Below, in pieces: positions 33,201 to 44,286 of a DNA stretch of 64,000 bases. The position numbers were made by a program, and so were the translations under genes. Positions within the stretch are counted from its first letter, which is position 1, and each line of letters opens with the position of its first letter. Where the stretch lies: the NCBI GenBank assembly GCA_025175895.1, contig CM046005.1, positions 57,932,325 to 57,996,324 on the forward strand, in the 5' to 3' direction. This DNA comes from Wurfbainia villosa (taxonomy: Eukaryota; Streptophyta; Magnoliopsida; Zingiberales; Zingiberaceae). Under the pieces are notes generated by a model. That model had not been told where the DNA came from. It worked only from the letters and a program-made list of their open reading frames with translations, and ran no database searches.

Positions 33201-33758
33201 ACTTTGCTTGTTTCTTTATTTAATTAAACTCTTGCATGCCTTAGTTTACTTTACTTTCTTAATTTAGAATGGACTAGATAGGAAACAAAGTAGTTTAAAC
33301 TTGAACAACCTAGTACTAAGATGAAGTGAACTGATAGTAAGTTAGGGAAGCTCTTCGAGGTGCATGTCTAGGAAGTGGTCCATCTGATATCCAAGAAGGT
33401 CATATGCCTCACCACGACCTGGTGCACTAAGTTGAGTGGAACTTACTGAAGCTAACTCACTAAGTCTTTAACTAGTTAGACCAAAGCTTAGTCCAAAGTG
33501 ATCAAGTATTTGATTCCTTCATTGACTTTGTCTAGGAAGTGATCCATCCGATATCCAAGAAGGACATATGCCTCGCCATGACCTGGAAGTCAATTTTGGA
33601 AAAACCTACTTGATTAGCTCAAGATAAACTTGAATCTAACATAAGTTTAAAAAATTTAAAATTTCTCAGTAAAATTAATTAAGATAAAAATAAAATCTCA
33701 TCTAACAAAACCCATAGGATTAACGTGTATTGAAAACTTAGATTGAGTGAGATGAATT

Positions 33759-34012
33759 AGAACTTAATTAAATTTAATCAACTTAATCAATTCAATCAAT
33801 TTAATCAACTTAACTAACTCAATTTATTCAACTTAATTTAATCAACTTAATCAAATCAAATTAACTTAATCAATTCAATCAACTTATTCAACTAAATTTA
33901 ATCAACTTAATCAATTCAATCAACTTTTTCAACTAAATTTAATCAACTTAATCAACTCAATCTAATCAACGTAATCAACTTAATAAACTCAATCAACTAA
34001 ACTTAATTAATT
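33759..34012 (+). repeat. AT-rich degenerate tandem repeat in H
   Basis: Irregular 9-18 bp units of the type AACTTAATCAATTCAATC repeat over about 250 bp. Confidence 0.7.
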
Positions 34013-34049
34013 AACCATAAAAATTGATCGAAATAAAATTTATCGATTC

Positions 34050-34370
34050 CAGTCGATTGGAAGATTTCCAATCGACTATATAAGAGTTGACTGGATCATG
34101 TCCAATTGCCTCAAAACCTCGGAAAGGTAAAAATATGACTCCAGTCGACTGAAACTAATCTAGTCAACTAGAATACAACCATAGATAAGTGATAAGACTA
34201 ACTCAGTCGACTCAAACATATACAGTCGACTGGGTAGCGAACACAGTAAATGGTAAACCTATAACAGTTGACTGGACCAAGTCCAGTCGACTGAAATATT
34301 TCTAGTCGACTGGATTATATTTATAAAATCAACATTAGTGACTTAAATTCAGTCGACTGGACTTGGTCAC
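34050..34370 (+). repeat. Array of CAGTCGACTG palindromes in H
   Basis: About eleven exact or near copies of the 10-bp palindrome CAGTCGACTG in 320 bp, spaced 15-60 bp. Similar motifs occur at 13730-13790 in the E1 LTR. Confidence 0.75.
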
Positions 34371-34555
34371 TCTTGACCAATAATCTTTCTCTTGAGATTG
34401 TTTTTCGTTATTAATACATATTACTCAAACATAAAAATTCAACTCGAGTTTGGTCAACTTTGACCAGAGATCAATTACACTAATAGATACTTAGATCAGA
34501 TGGTAAACCTAAAAGAGAATTAAAAACTTTTGTTGGGAAGCAAACAAGGGTAGAT

Positions 34556-36363
34556 TGTTGGACTTTCCGAGCCGCAAAAACCGCTTTTTACGTTGCGGAA
34601 ACCTCGGAAGCCCGGCCACGGATCCGTGCGAAGATATAAAAATAAAACATGTATGTGTTTAAAGATCCTAGATCTACCTTAGATCTACAAGATGAGAGCA
34701 TTACCCTCATAGCGACGCCCTTCGCTTATCCCGCTCGTCCAAAAAACTTTGCCGGAACTCAAGAGTGTCAAGTGAACACTCCTCTATTGGTATCCACACG
34801 GAAAAATGGTGGAGAAACACAACCTAGAGTATGCTAGCACTCATGGAAGTTTCGGCCAAGGAGGTTGGGAGAGCTTGAGAGGATGAAGATCCAAGGAAGA
34901 AGAAGATGGAGTTACCAACAAAATGAATTCCCATCAAATGGAGAAGTGGCCGACCACTTAACTCTTGGGGGGTTACATGCATGCATGTAACTCCAAGAGT
35001 CAATGGCTCTTGGTCTCCCTCATGAGGTGGCACCACATGATAAGTCCATGATGATGTGGAACACCGTAATTGGCTGGCCCCCATGCCATGTCACCATGAC
35101 ATGGCAATTGGTCAAGTCAAAATTGACCATTCATCTTCCCTCTCAAGTCAAGTCAAACTTGACCTCTTATCTCCCATGGTTGATCAAATCTAACCACTTG
35201 ATTCAAGTCAATTTGATTTAATGAATCTCTATTCATTAATTTAAATTGACTCAATGAATCAAATCTAAATTAGACTCATTCAACACTTGAATCAAATTGA
35301 GTCTAACTCAATTAGTCTAATTTGGATTACTCTTAATCCAATTTAGCTCATCCCATGAACCTAATCCTCATGGTTCATCATATGAAGCTAATCTCCATCT
35401 AATTGCCCTTTGTGTGTGACCCTATAGGTTCTTGTAACGTTGGCAATGTCCCTAAACCGATTTAAAAACATAAGCAATGAGCGGTATCTAGCAACACATC
35501 ATTGCTACCCAAGTTACAATAATGTTGAGCTCCAACATCACCTTTGTGACTCTCACAATATGTGACATTGTCTCTCTATCCTTGATATCTAGATTGACCA
35601 ATTGAGACATAGACCGTGTCATCCTCGGTACAATCTATATCTTGAACTCCAAGTAGACTCATTCTAATCAAATGAGCTCAATATCTCATATTGACTCATT
35701 TGGGCATAGTCATGCACTTCGTGGTCGCACTCTATCAAGAATAACGATGTCACTCCTGTCATATAGGAGGGATAGATCCCATCTACATCACTCATATCCC
35801 TCTCCATAATTTGTTACATATCCAGTAATCGCCTTTATAGTCCACCCATTTACGGGTGACGTTTGACGAAGCCAAAGTATGCAACTCCTTATATAGGGAA
35901 CCATGGTGACTTCAGGTCCAAGAACTAATAGTCATACTAATAGCCACATGAGAAAGTATATGACACTCATATAACGATCCATGATACTTTCTCATGGCGG
36001 GTCCTTCTTCAGTATACATTCTCTAATGCATACCCATGTGTCAACTTGATATCTCATATCCATGACTTGTGAGATCAAGTCATCGTGTTGACCTACATGC
36101 TAGTCTTTACACATTAACATTGTCCCTGAATGTTAATACTTGACTAGGAATGATTAAGAGTAGTGTTCTCTATATAATCTCATTATCGATTCAACCAATC
36201 GATTAATATAGATAAGAACCTACTACTCAAGGACGTTATTATACTCAGTTATTTGACACCAATACAAGTAAATATAATAACCATGCCTTTATTAATAGGA
36301 ATATGATACAATAAAGTCCATACAACAATCATCACATGATTGGCTCTAGGGATTTCACTAACA
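34556..36363 (-). repeat. D 3' LTR
   Basis: 1808 bp, TGTTGGACTT...CACTAACA on the + strand. It is very similar to 42023-43839 and to solo LTR G. Confidence 0.93.
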
Positions 36364-36373
36364 ATCTCCCACT
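36364..36373 (-). other. D polypurine tract
   Basis: The minus strand reads AGTGGGAGAT directly before the LTR, identical to the tract of C. Confidence 0.8.
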
Positions 36374-36383
36374 AGCACTAGTG

Positions 36384-37136
36384 TCAATCACCGTAGTATC
36401 TAATACCCAATGACCTAGTGTGACCATCATGCTTTTTCTGTGCCAAAACCTTGGTCAAGGGATCTACGATGTTAGCCTCTATGGGTACTCTGCAAATCTT
36501 CACATCTCCTCTATCGACAATCTCTCGAATGAGATGGAAGCGCCGTAGTATGTGTTTGGTTCGCTGGTGTGAGCGAGGTTCCTTAACCTGCGCAATCGCT
36601 CCATTGTTGTCACAATAGAGCTCTATGAGATCTGCTATGCTAGGAACCACCTCAAGCTCCGTAATGAACTTGCGAATCCAAACTGCCTCCTTTTTTGCCT
36701 CAGATACAACGATATACTCGGCTTCTTTTGTAGAATCAGTAACTGTGTCCTGCTTCGAACTCTTCCAGCTCACAGCGCCACCATTCAAGAAAAACACGAA
36801 CCCTGACTGTGATCTATAATTATCCTGGTCAGTTTGGAAGCTGGCATCGCTGTAACCCTTTATATCTAGCTCCTCATCGCCTCCAAATATCAAGAAATAT
36901 TCTTTAGTCTTTCTCAAGTACTTAAGAATATTCTTGACTGCTATCCAGTGACGCTCACCTGGATTTGACTGATATCTACTCGTCATGCTCAAAGAATATG
37001 AGACATCAGGACGAGTACATAGCATGACGTACATGATAGATCCTATAACAGATGCATTAGGGATCTTATCCATGCGGTCTCTCTCCTCTCTAGAAGAGGG
37101 ACTTTGAGTCTTCGAAAGATTCACACCATGTGACAT
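36384..37136 (-). CDS. pol: D RNase H domain (250-aa ORF)
   Basis: This is the C-terminal part of the copia polyprotein, which degrades the RNA strand during reverse transcription. Catalytic acidic residues are visible in KGYSDASF (Asp), STKEAEYIVVSEA (Glu) and YCDNNGA (Asp). The ORF starts at an internal Met because a TAG stop separates it from the RT ORF: at 37163-37161 the RFAMQNSKKG motif of related copies has a stop in place of Gln. It ends with the conserved NIVDPLTKVLAQKKHDGHTRSLGI block close to the polypurine tract. Confidence 0.85.
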   Translation of the reverse strand: MSHGVNLSKTQSPSSREERDRMDKIPNASVIGSIMYVMLCTRPDVSYSLSMTSRYQSNPGERHWIAVKNILKYLRKTKEYFLIFGGDEELDIKGYSDASFQTDQDNYRSQSGFVFFLNGGAVSWKSSKQDTVTDSTKEAEYIVVSEAKKEAVWIRKFITELEVVPSIADLIELYCDNNGAIAQVKEPRSHQRTKHILRRFHLIREIVDRGDVKICRVPIEANIVDPLTKVLAQKKHDGHTRSLGIRYYGD

Positions 37137-37160
37137 CGGCAGAAGTCCCTTCTTGGAATT

Positions 37161-39278
37161 CTACATGGCAAACCGTAGTAATACCGTGTCAATGTATGTA
37201 CTCTGACTTAGGCCAAGAAATCTCTTAGATCTATCTCTATAGATCTTGATGCCTAGAATACAGGCTGCTTCACCTAAGTCCTTCATTGAGAAGCACGTCC
37301 CCAGCCAAGTCTTCACAGACTGTAGCGAAGGGATGTCATTCTCAATGAGTAGTATGTCATCCACATACAATACAAGGAAGACAACTGTGTTCCCATTAAC
37401 CCTCTTGTAGACACAGGGTTCATCTTCATTATTGATGAAACCAAACTGTTTGATCGCATCATCGAATCGAAGATTCCAGCTCTGAGAAGCTTGCTTTAGC
37501 CCATAAATGGACCTTTGCAGCTTGCATACTTTCCTAGTATGCTCTGGATCTACAAAACCCTCAGATTGTGACATGTACACATCCTCGAGCAAGTTTCCAT
37601 TCAGAAATGCGGTTTTGACATCCATCTGCCAGATCTCATAATCGTGGTATGCTGCAATAACAAGCATGATCCGAATGGACTTAAACATCGCCACTGGAGA
37701 AAAGATTTCATCATAGTCAATACCATGAATTTGCTTGAGCCCTTTAGCCACCAATCGACCCTTATAGGTATGCGTAAGTCCATCCATGTCAGTCTTTCTC
37801 TTAAAGACCCACTTACACCCAATGGGTTTGACCCCTTCAGGTGGATCAACCAAAGTCCATACTTGGTTGGTGTACATGGATTTCATCTCGGATCTCATGG
37901 CCTCTAGCCATTTCTCAGAGTTTAGGCTCATCACAGCTTCCTGATAGGAGGTAGGCTCATTCTTAATGAGCATAATGTCATCTTGGTCAGACAAGAGAAA
38001 TGAGTATCTCTCAGGCTGACGACGTACCCTATCAGACCTGCGAAGAGGTAGGTCTACCTGAATAGGTGGTTGTTCCACAACTGTTTGTGCAACAACCTCA
38101 TCACCCACAACACTTTGTGGTTCCTGTTTAACCTCCATCAAGGCCTCAGTGCTATGGTCCTTATCTTGAATTTCTTCAAGATCGAATGTACTCCCACTAA
38201 TTTTTCTAGAAACAAAATCCCTTTCTAGAAAAACCCCAGTCTTTGCCACAAACACTTTGTGTTGACTGGGAATGTAGAAGTAATATCCCTTTGTGTCCTT
38301 GGGATATCCAACAAAATAGCACTTATCGGATTTGGGTCTCAGTTTGTCTGAGACTTGACGTCGAACGTAAGCCTCACAACCCCAAATCCTCATGAAAGAC
38401 ATCTTGGGATTTCTCCCTGTCCATATCGTATATGGTGTCTTTATCACAACCTTGGATGGTACACGATTAAGGGTGAAGGTTGTTGTGTCTAGAGCATATC
38501 CCCAAAAGGATATAGGAAGATCTATGTGACTCATCATAGATCGTACCATATCTAATAGGGTATGATTCCTCCTTTCGGATACACCATTCCACTGTGGTGT
38601 TCCAGGAGGAGTGAGTTGGGATAGAATCCCACACTCAGCTAGATAGTCACGAAACTCATGGCTAAGGTATTCGCCACCTCGATTTGATCGAAGTATCTTA
38701 ATACTCTTGCCAAGCTGATTTTGTACTTCATTCTTGAATTCTTTGAACTTTTCAAAGGATTCTGATTTATGTGTCATCAAATACACATAACCATATCTAC
38801 TGAAGTCATCAGTAAATGTAATGAAGTACCTGTAACCACCTCTAGCAGCAACATTGAAAGGGCCACATACATCACTATGTATAAGTCCTAACAAGTCTAT
38901 TGCTCTTTCGCTGTGTACACTAAAGGGATTCTTGGTTATCTTGCCTAAAAGGCAAGACTCGCATGTCTCATATGATTCAAAATCAAATGAGTCTAGCATC
39001 CCATCCTTATGGAGTTGAGATAAGCGACTCTCATTTATGTGACCTAAGCGACAATGCCAGAGATAGGTTTGGTTCAACTCATTTGACTTGAACCTTTTGG
39101 TACTTATGTTATAGATAGGGCTCTCTAAGTCTAGAAAGTAGAGTCCGTTCATTAGAGGTGCACTACAATAGAACATATCATTTAAATAAACTGAACAACA
39201 TTTGTTCTTTATTATAAATGTAAATCCTTTCTTGTCCAAACAAGAAACCAAAATTATGTTCTTAGTTAAGGCAGGCAC
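37161..39278 (-). CDS. pol: D integrase and reverse transcriptase (705-aa ORF)
   Basis: This is the longest ORF in the window. The integrase zinc site is H75, H80, C106 and C109. In the catalytic core D136 (HSDVCGP) and E235 (NGVSERRN) are present, but the middle Asp is Asn199 (RSNRGGEY), so strand transfer should fail. RT spans roughly 440-700, with WVFKRKTDMDG, WQMDVKTAFLNG and the intact catalytic YVDD at 638-641. The ORF opens at an internal Met because a stop precedes it in the protease-integrase linker, and it closes at the TAG before RNase H. A normal element would make one continuous polyprotein with gag and protease. Confidence 0.88.
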   Translation of the reverse strand: MPALTKNIILVSCLDKKGFTFIIKNKCCSVYLNDMFYCSAPLMNGLYFLDLESPIYNISTKRFKSNELNQTYLWHCRLGHINESRLSQLHKDGMLDSFDFESYETCESCLLGKITKNPFSVHSERAIDLLGLIHSDVCGPFNVAARGGYRYFITFTDDFSRYGYVYLMTHKSESFEKFKEFKNEVQNQLGKSIKILRSNRGGEYLSHEFRDYLAECGILSQLTPPGTPQWNGVSERRNHTLLDMVRSMMSHIDLPISFWGYALDTTTFTLNRVPSKVVIKTPYTIWTGRNPKMSFMRIWGCEAYVRRQVSDKLRPKSDKCYFVGYPKDTKGYYFYIPSQHKVFVAKTGVFLERDFVSRKISGSTFDLEEIQDKDHSTEALMEVKQEPQSVVGDEVVAQTVVEQPPIQVDLPLRRSDRVRRQPERYSFLLSDQDDIMLIKNEPTSYQEAVMSLNSEKWLEAMRSEMKSMYTNQVWTLVDPPEGVKPIGCKWVFKRKTDMDGLTHTYKGRLVAKGLKQIHGIDYDEIFSPVAMFKSIRIMLVIAAYHDYEIWQMDVKTAFLNGNLLEDVYMSQSEGFVDPEHTRKVCKLQRSIYGLKQASQSWNLRFDDAIKQFGFINNEDEPCVYKRVNGNTVVFLVLYVDDILLIENDIPSLQSVKTWLGTCFSMKDLGEAACILGIKIYRDRSKRFLGLSQSTYIDTVLLRFAM

Positions 39279-39641
39279 ATAACACCATTCATCTAATTCT
39301 AGTACAAGCCCAGAGGGCAGAGATAAATCATAAGTTCCTACAACAACAGCAACAACCCTTGCTCCATTGCCTACTCATAGGTCTACCTCGTCCTTTGTCA
39401 ATGCCCTGCTATTTCTTAGCGTCTGCACATTGGTACAAATGTGAGATGCACATCTGGTATCTAATACCCATGATGAAGAAATAGATAGATTGACTTCTAT
39501 AACATTTATACCTGAAGTAGAAGTTTCACTTCTCTTCTTCTTAAGATCTTCCAGGTAAGCTTTGTAGTTACGCTTCCAGTGTCCAGCTTCCTTGCAGTGG
39601 AAGCAAGCCCTTTCCTTGGCTACCCCTCCTTTGTGTTTAAG
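39279..39641 (-). pseudogene. pol: D zinc knuckle and protease, mutated
   Basis: A CCHC knuckle near 39600-39550 reads CFHCKEAGHWKRNY, with the last Cys changed to Tyr. The protease site near 39470-39450 reads WVLDTRCASHIC, with the Gly of DTG changed to Arg. Another stop interrupts the frame at about 39375 (DL, stop, VGNGA). Confidence 0.75.
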
Positions 39642-40343
39642 TTATTTGCCTTTGCCCTTAGCTTGGGACTTTCCCTTACCTTTAGGCTTGCCCTTGCCTT
39701 TCTTCTTTTGCATAATCAAAATGGAGTCAGATTTTACCTTCTTAAGGTTGAGCTCAGTAGTTCTCAACATGCTGAGCATCTCAGGCAGTGACTTATCAAT
39801 TTCATTCATGTTGTAATTCATGACAAATTGATTGTAGCTTTGTGACAAAGACTGCAAGATCAAGTCAGTTGCCAGCTCTTAGCCAAGTGGGAATCCCAAT
39901 CTCTGCAGGTTTTCTACGTACCCAATCATCTTGAGTACATATGAACCTACGGGAGTCCCATCTTGCATTTTGGACCCAAACAATGCCTTAGAGACTTCAT
40001 ATCTCTCGTACCTTGCTTGTCCTTGATATAGTTGACGAAGATGTTCAACCATATCATAAGCATTCATGAACTCGTGTTGCTTATGAAGCTCAGAGTTCAT
40101 GGTCGCAAGCATTAGACATGACACATCTAATGCATCATCTTGATGCTTCTTGTAAGCATCTTTGTCAGCTCGCGAGGCAGTGGCAGGAGGTGCCTCCAGA
40201 ATGGGCTGCTCCAGGACGTACAATTTCTTTTCTTGGGTGAGAACGATTCTCAGGTTCCTGTACCAGTCCAGGAAATTTGCTCCATTGAGCTTGTCCTTCT
40301 CAAGGACAGAACGCAGGGAGAGAGTGTTCGTATTTGTCGACAT
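39642..40343 (-). pseudogene. gag: D gag with one premature stop
   Basis: The start ATG is at 40343-40341. The first 154 aa include LNGANFLDWYRNLRIVL, DVSCLMLATMNSELHKQHE and QLYQGQARYERYEVSKALF, a complete copia gag N-terminal half. A TAA after GFPLG (at about 39880) replaces the Gln found in copy C. The frame then resumes as ELATDLILQSLSQSYNQFVMNYNMNEID and a Lys/Gly-rich tail. This is the best preserved gag of the C/D family here. Confidence 0.85.
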
Positions 40344-41153
40344 AGTTATCTACAACATACACAATGCAGAAAATTAATATCATATTCTTTTTATCATTTA
40401 ATTAGGCTTTTAATCAAATGATACTCCCACTGAATTATAGGAATTTTGTAGAATCGAGTTATGGATGTGGTCAAACCACATTACTAGATTCATACAAACA
40501 TGCTATAATTTTTGTGGGACAAGATCCACATCATACTAAGCCTTGAGTTAGCTTTGGCTAAATCGCTCAAGACTTAGTATGATCGGTGGGTAACACATTA
40601 CCGATTACATCTCTATGCAACTCTTGTTTATAGGATCAAGACCCACATTTACAAAAGACCTTGAGTTAGCTTTGGCTAAATCGCCCAAGATTTAGTATAA
40701 ATGCGATCTTGTCCTATCTTTCCAACGGTTGGAATATGCCTATAGTTCTACTCGATCCAATTGAGTTAACTAGTTTTACTCAATCTAATTGAGCTTACTC
40801 TAACCCAAGCCGTGATAGGCGGGACCAAAATTGTCCCTCCGCACCCTACCAAGATAATATGCGTTGCTCTGCTTTGGCAGATTCAACAACTACAAATGAT
40901 CAAGGTAGTGATGGGTATCAAGGACTTGGTAGGCATTTTCGAGTTGATTCGATTAAGATCTAATCTAATCGTAATGTGTATCATATACGCATTAAGGCCT
41001 TTATTATCCTACACTAGCATGCATCACATAAATACAAGCATTATTCTAGCATGCATCATATACATACAAGAAAAATATCCTAGCATGCATCATATACATA
41101 CAAGCATTATTTTATTCTACTAGCATGCATCACATACATACAAGCATAATCAA

Positions 41154-41209
<56 letters not shown>

Positions 41210-42008
41210 TTAACTATGATGTAGTCATGGCCCTACTATAATCTTCTCAAGCCAATAAAAAGATCGGACGATCAACCTAAGGTTAGCGGCTTCTCCAAGC
41301 GCCTCCTTTGACTGCCATGTGTCGTCGGCACCCTTCTCGTAACTCCGTCTAGAAGTGGACCTTCCACCGCTCCATTTTGTACATTACAAACATAAAACTT
41401 GATTTACATTCGAGTTTAAAACTATTTACAACTAGAATTTTAAAAATAAGAGGCACGATACACAGGTCGCACACCCTATACAACAAGCACAATCACAAAA
41501 ATGGCACGCAGGTCGTATTATGAATTACAACACATTAACGTCCAATCATATTGGGGTTCTTGGGCCATGACCATCACAGAATTATACATAATACTAAATT
41601 ATGTATTTTACAAAAAAATTCTATAATTTTCCTATTTTTTTCAATTTTATGAGTCACCTCTCCGTAACGGTCCCACTAAGCAATTTCCGGGCGTGATCAC
41701 TGGACAAGGCCCCTTTCGAGGATAGGGGAAGCACCCCTACTCGCAAAAATAAACTTTGCGAGTGTCCCTACTAGATCTTACAACGACTTAAGTCACTGTC
41801 CCAAAAACCTAAAGTGAGAACTCGCCGTTTCGGAGAGTTTTTCTCGGTGGTTGAAGCCTATAAGTGTCCCAACACTCGTTGCTTCGACTCTTCGAGAAAA
41901 ATACCCAAAAATTCTATAAAAATAGGAAATTTACAGAAACTTAAAAATCTGTAATTTTTATATCTAATACAAAAACTACAAATATGAAACACATACATGT
42001 TCGCACAT
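40344..42008 (-). other. D untranslated leader with hairpins and AT microsatellite
   Basis: 1.66 kb, noncoding. A 50-nt hairpin lies at 40532-40581 (arms CATACTAAG/CTTAGTATG and CTTGAG/CTCAAG, inner stem TTAGC/GCTAA), with a partial second copy near 40660-40700. TAGCATGCATCA-type repeats lie at 41015-41150 and an (AT) run at 41166-41204. Confidence 0.65.
41166..41204. repeat. (AT)n microsatellite in the D leader
   Basis: About 39 bp of uninterrupted AT dinucleotides following ATACATAC-type repeats. Confidence 0.9.
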
Positions 42009-42021
42009 GGCTCTGATACCA
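42009..42021 (-). other. D primer-binding site (tRNA-iMet)
   Basis: The minus strand reads TGGTATCAGAGCC, one base from the LTR at 42023. Confidence 0.9.
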
Positions 42022-42022
42022 C

Positions 42023-43839
42023 TGTTGGACTTTTCGAGCCGCAAAAACCGCTTTTTGCGTTGCGGAAACCTCGGAAGCCCGGCCACGGATCCGTGTGAAG
42101 ATATAAAAATAAAACATGTATGTGTTTAAAGATCCTAGATCTACCTTAGATCTACAAGATGAGAGCATTACCCTCGTAGCGACGCCCTTCGCTTATCCCG
42201 CTCGTCCAAAAAACTTTGCCGAAACTCAAGAGTGTTAAGTGAACACTCCTCTATTGGTATCCACACAGATAAATGGTGGAGAAACACAACCTAGAGTGTT
42301 CTAGAACTCATGGAAGTTTTGGCCAAGGAGGTTGGGAGAGCTTGAGAGGATAAAAATCCATGGAAGAAGAAGATGGAGTTACCACCAAAATGAATTCCCA
42401 TCAAATGGAGAAGTGGCCGACCACTTAACTCTTGGGGAGTTACATGCATGCATGTAACTCCAAGAGCCAATGGCTCTTGGTCTCCCTCATGAGGTTGCAC
42501 CACATGATAAGTCCATGATGATGTGGAACACCATCATTGGCCAGCCCCCATGCCATGTCACCATGACATGGCAATTGGTCAAGTCAAAATTGACCATTCA
42601 TCTTCCCTCTCAAGTCAAGTCAAACTTGACCTCTTATCTCCCATGGTTGATCAAATCTAACCACTTGATTCAAGTCAATTTGATTTAATGAATCTCTATT
42701 CATTAATTTAAATTGACTCAATGAATCAAATCTAAATTAGACTCATTCAACACTTGAATCAAATTGAGTCTAACTCAATTAGTCTAATTTGGATTACTCT
42801 TAATTCAATTTAGTTCATCCCATGAACCTAATCCTCATGGTTCATCATATGAACCTAATCTCCATCTAATTGCCCTTTGTGTGTGACCCTATAGGTTCTT
42901 GTAACATTGGCAATGTCCCTAAACCGATTTAGGAACATAAGCAATGAGCGATATCTAGCGACACATCATTGCTACCCAAGTTACAAGAATGTTGAGCTCC
43001 AACATCACCTTTGTGACTACTAATTGTGACTCTCACAATATGTGACAATGTCCCTCTATCCTTGACATCTAGATTGACCATTTGAGGCATAGACCGTGTC
43101 ATCCTCGGTACAATCTATATCTTGAACTCCAAGTAGACTCACTCTAATCAAATGAGCTCAATATCTCATATTGACTCATTTGGGCATGGCCATGCACTTC
43201 GTGGTCTCACTCTATCAAGAATAACGATGTCACTCCTGTCATATAAGAGGGATATATCCCATCTACATCACTCACATCCCTCCGCATAATTTGTTACGTA
43301 CCCAGTAATCGCCTTTATAGTCCACCATTTTCGGGTGACGTTTGACATAGCCAAAGTATGCAACTCCTTATGTAGGGAACCATGGTGACTTCAGGTCCAA
43401 GAACTAATAGTCATACTAATAGCAACATGAGAAAGTATATGACACTTATATAACGATCCATGATACTTTCTCATGGCGGGTCATTCAGTATACATTCTCT
43501 AATGCATACCCATGTGTCAACTTGATATCTCATATCCATGACTTGTGAGATCAAGTCATCGTGTTGACCTACATGCTAGTCTTTACGCATTAACATTGTC
43601 CCTGAATGTTAATACTTGACTAGGAATGATTAAGAGTAGTGTTCTCTATATAATCTCATTATTGATTCAACCAATCGATTAATATAGATAAGAACCTACT
43701 ACTCAAGGACGTTATTATACTCAGTTATTTAGCACCAATACAAGTAAATATAATAACCATGCCTTTATTAATAGGAATATGATACAATAAAGTCCATACA
43801 ACAATCATCATATGATTGACTCTAGGGCTTTCACTAACA
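42023..43839 (-). repeat. D 5' LTR
   Basis: 1817 bp. It carries the same terminal motifs as the 3' LTR and differs from it by scattered substitutions and short indels. Confidence 0.93.
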
Positions 43840-43877
43840 TAGATTAGAATAATGTTAGACTTTTTGCATCTCTATTG

Positions 43878-44286
43878 TGTTGGTGCAGAAGGCACCACTC
43901 CTTAGTTTTGATGTATGAACCATAGTTAAAGTCAGGAATTACCTGGGGTTTGATATATGTATTAAGTGTGCAGGCTAATAGGAAAATCCTAATAGGTCAG
44001 ACAGACCAGATACTAGGCATTGAGTATTGAAAGTCCTAGTAAGTCATGTTGACCGAATACTAGGTAGAAGCCTTGACAGATCAGGAGGATCGGACATCAG
44101 GATGGAAGACCAGATGGGTCAGGAGATCAGACATATAGCATGAAGACCGATTGGGTCAAGAGAACGAACAATCGGCATGAGGACCAGTTGGTTTAGAGAG
44201 ACCGGACAACTGGCAGAAGTCCTGACATGGGTTATATTGGATGTCAAGCATGGTAAGTCCGACAGGGCCGCTGACAAGTAAGCCTC
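43878..44286 (+). repeat. H: start of a SIRE-like LTR (fragment)
   Basis: TGTTGGTGCAGAAGGCACC resembles the start of SIRE-type LTRs. It is followed by GACC/GGACA-rich sequence with repeated AGACCGGA-like units at 44080-44220. It is cut at 44286 by element I and may be H's 3' LTR. The part beyond I is not seen in the window. Confidence 0.45.

Larger units (their letters stand above)
33201..34555 (+). other. H noncoding region downstream of gag
   Basis: No pol motifs are seen. Two copies of a 57-bp module lie at 33366-33422 and 33531-33586. An AT-rich array of AACTTAATCAATTCAATC-like units spans 33759-34012, and an array of AGTCGACTGG palindromes spans 34050-34370. The last five bases (TAGAT) are the left target duplication of D. 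Confidence 0.6.
34556..43839 (-). mobile_element. D: full-length Ty1/copia retrotransposon
   Basis: A perfect TSD, TAGAT, lies at 34551-34555 and 43840-43844. The minus-strand order is LTR 43839-42023, PBS 42021-42009, leader, gag 40343, protease, integrase, RT, RNase H to 36384, polypurine tract 36373-36364, LTR 36363-34556. It has the longest intact pol ORFs in the window, but with stops and lost catalytic residues. Confidence 0.94.
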
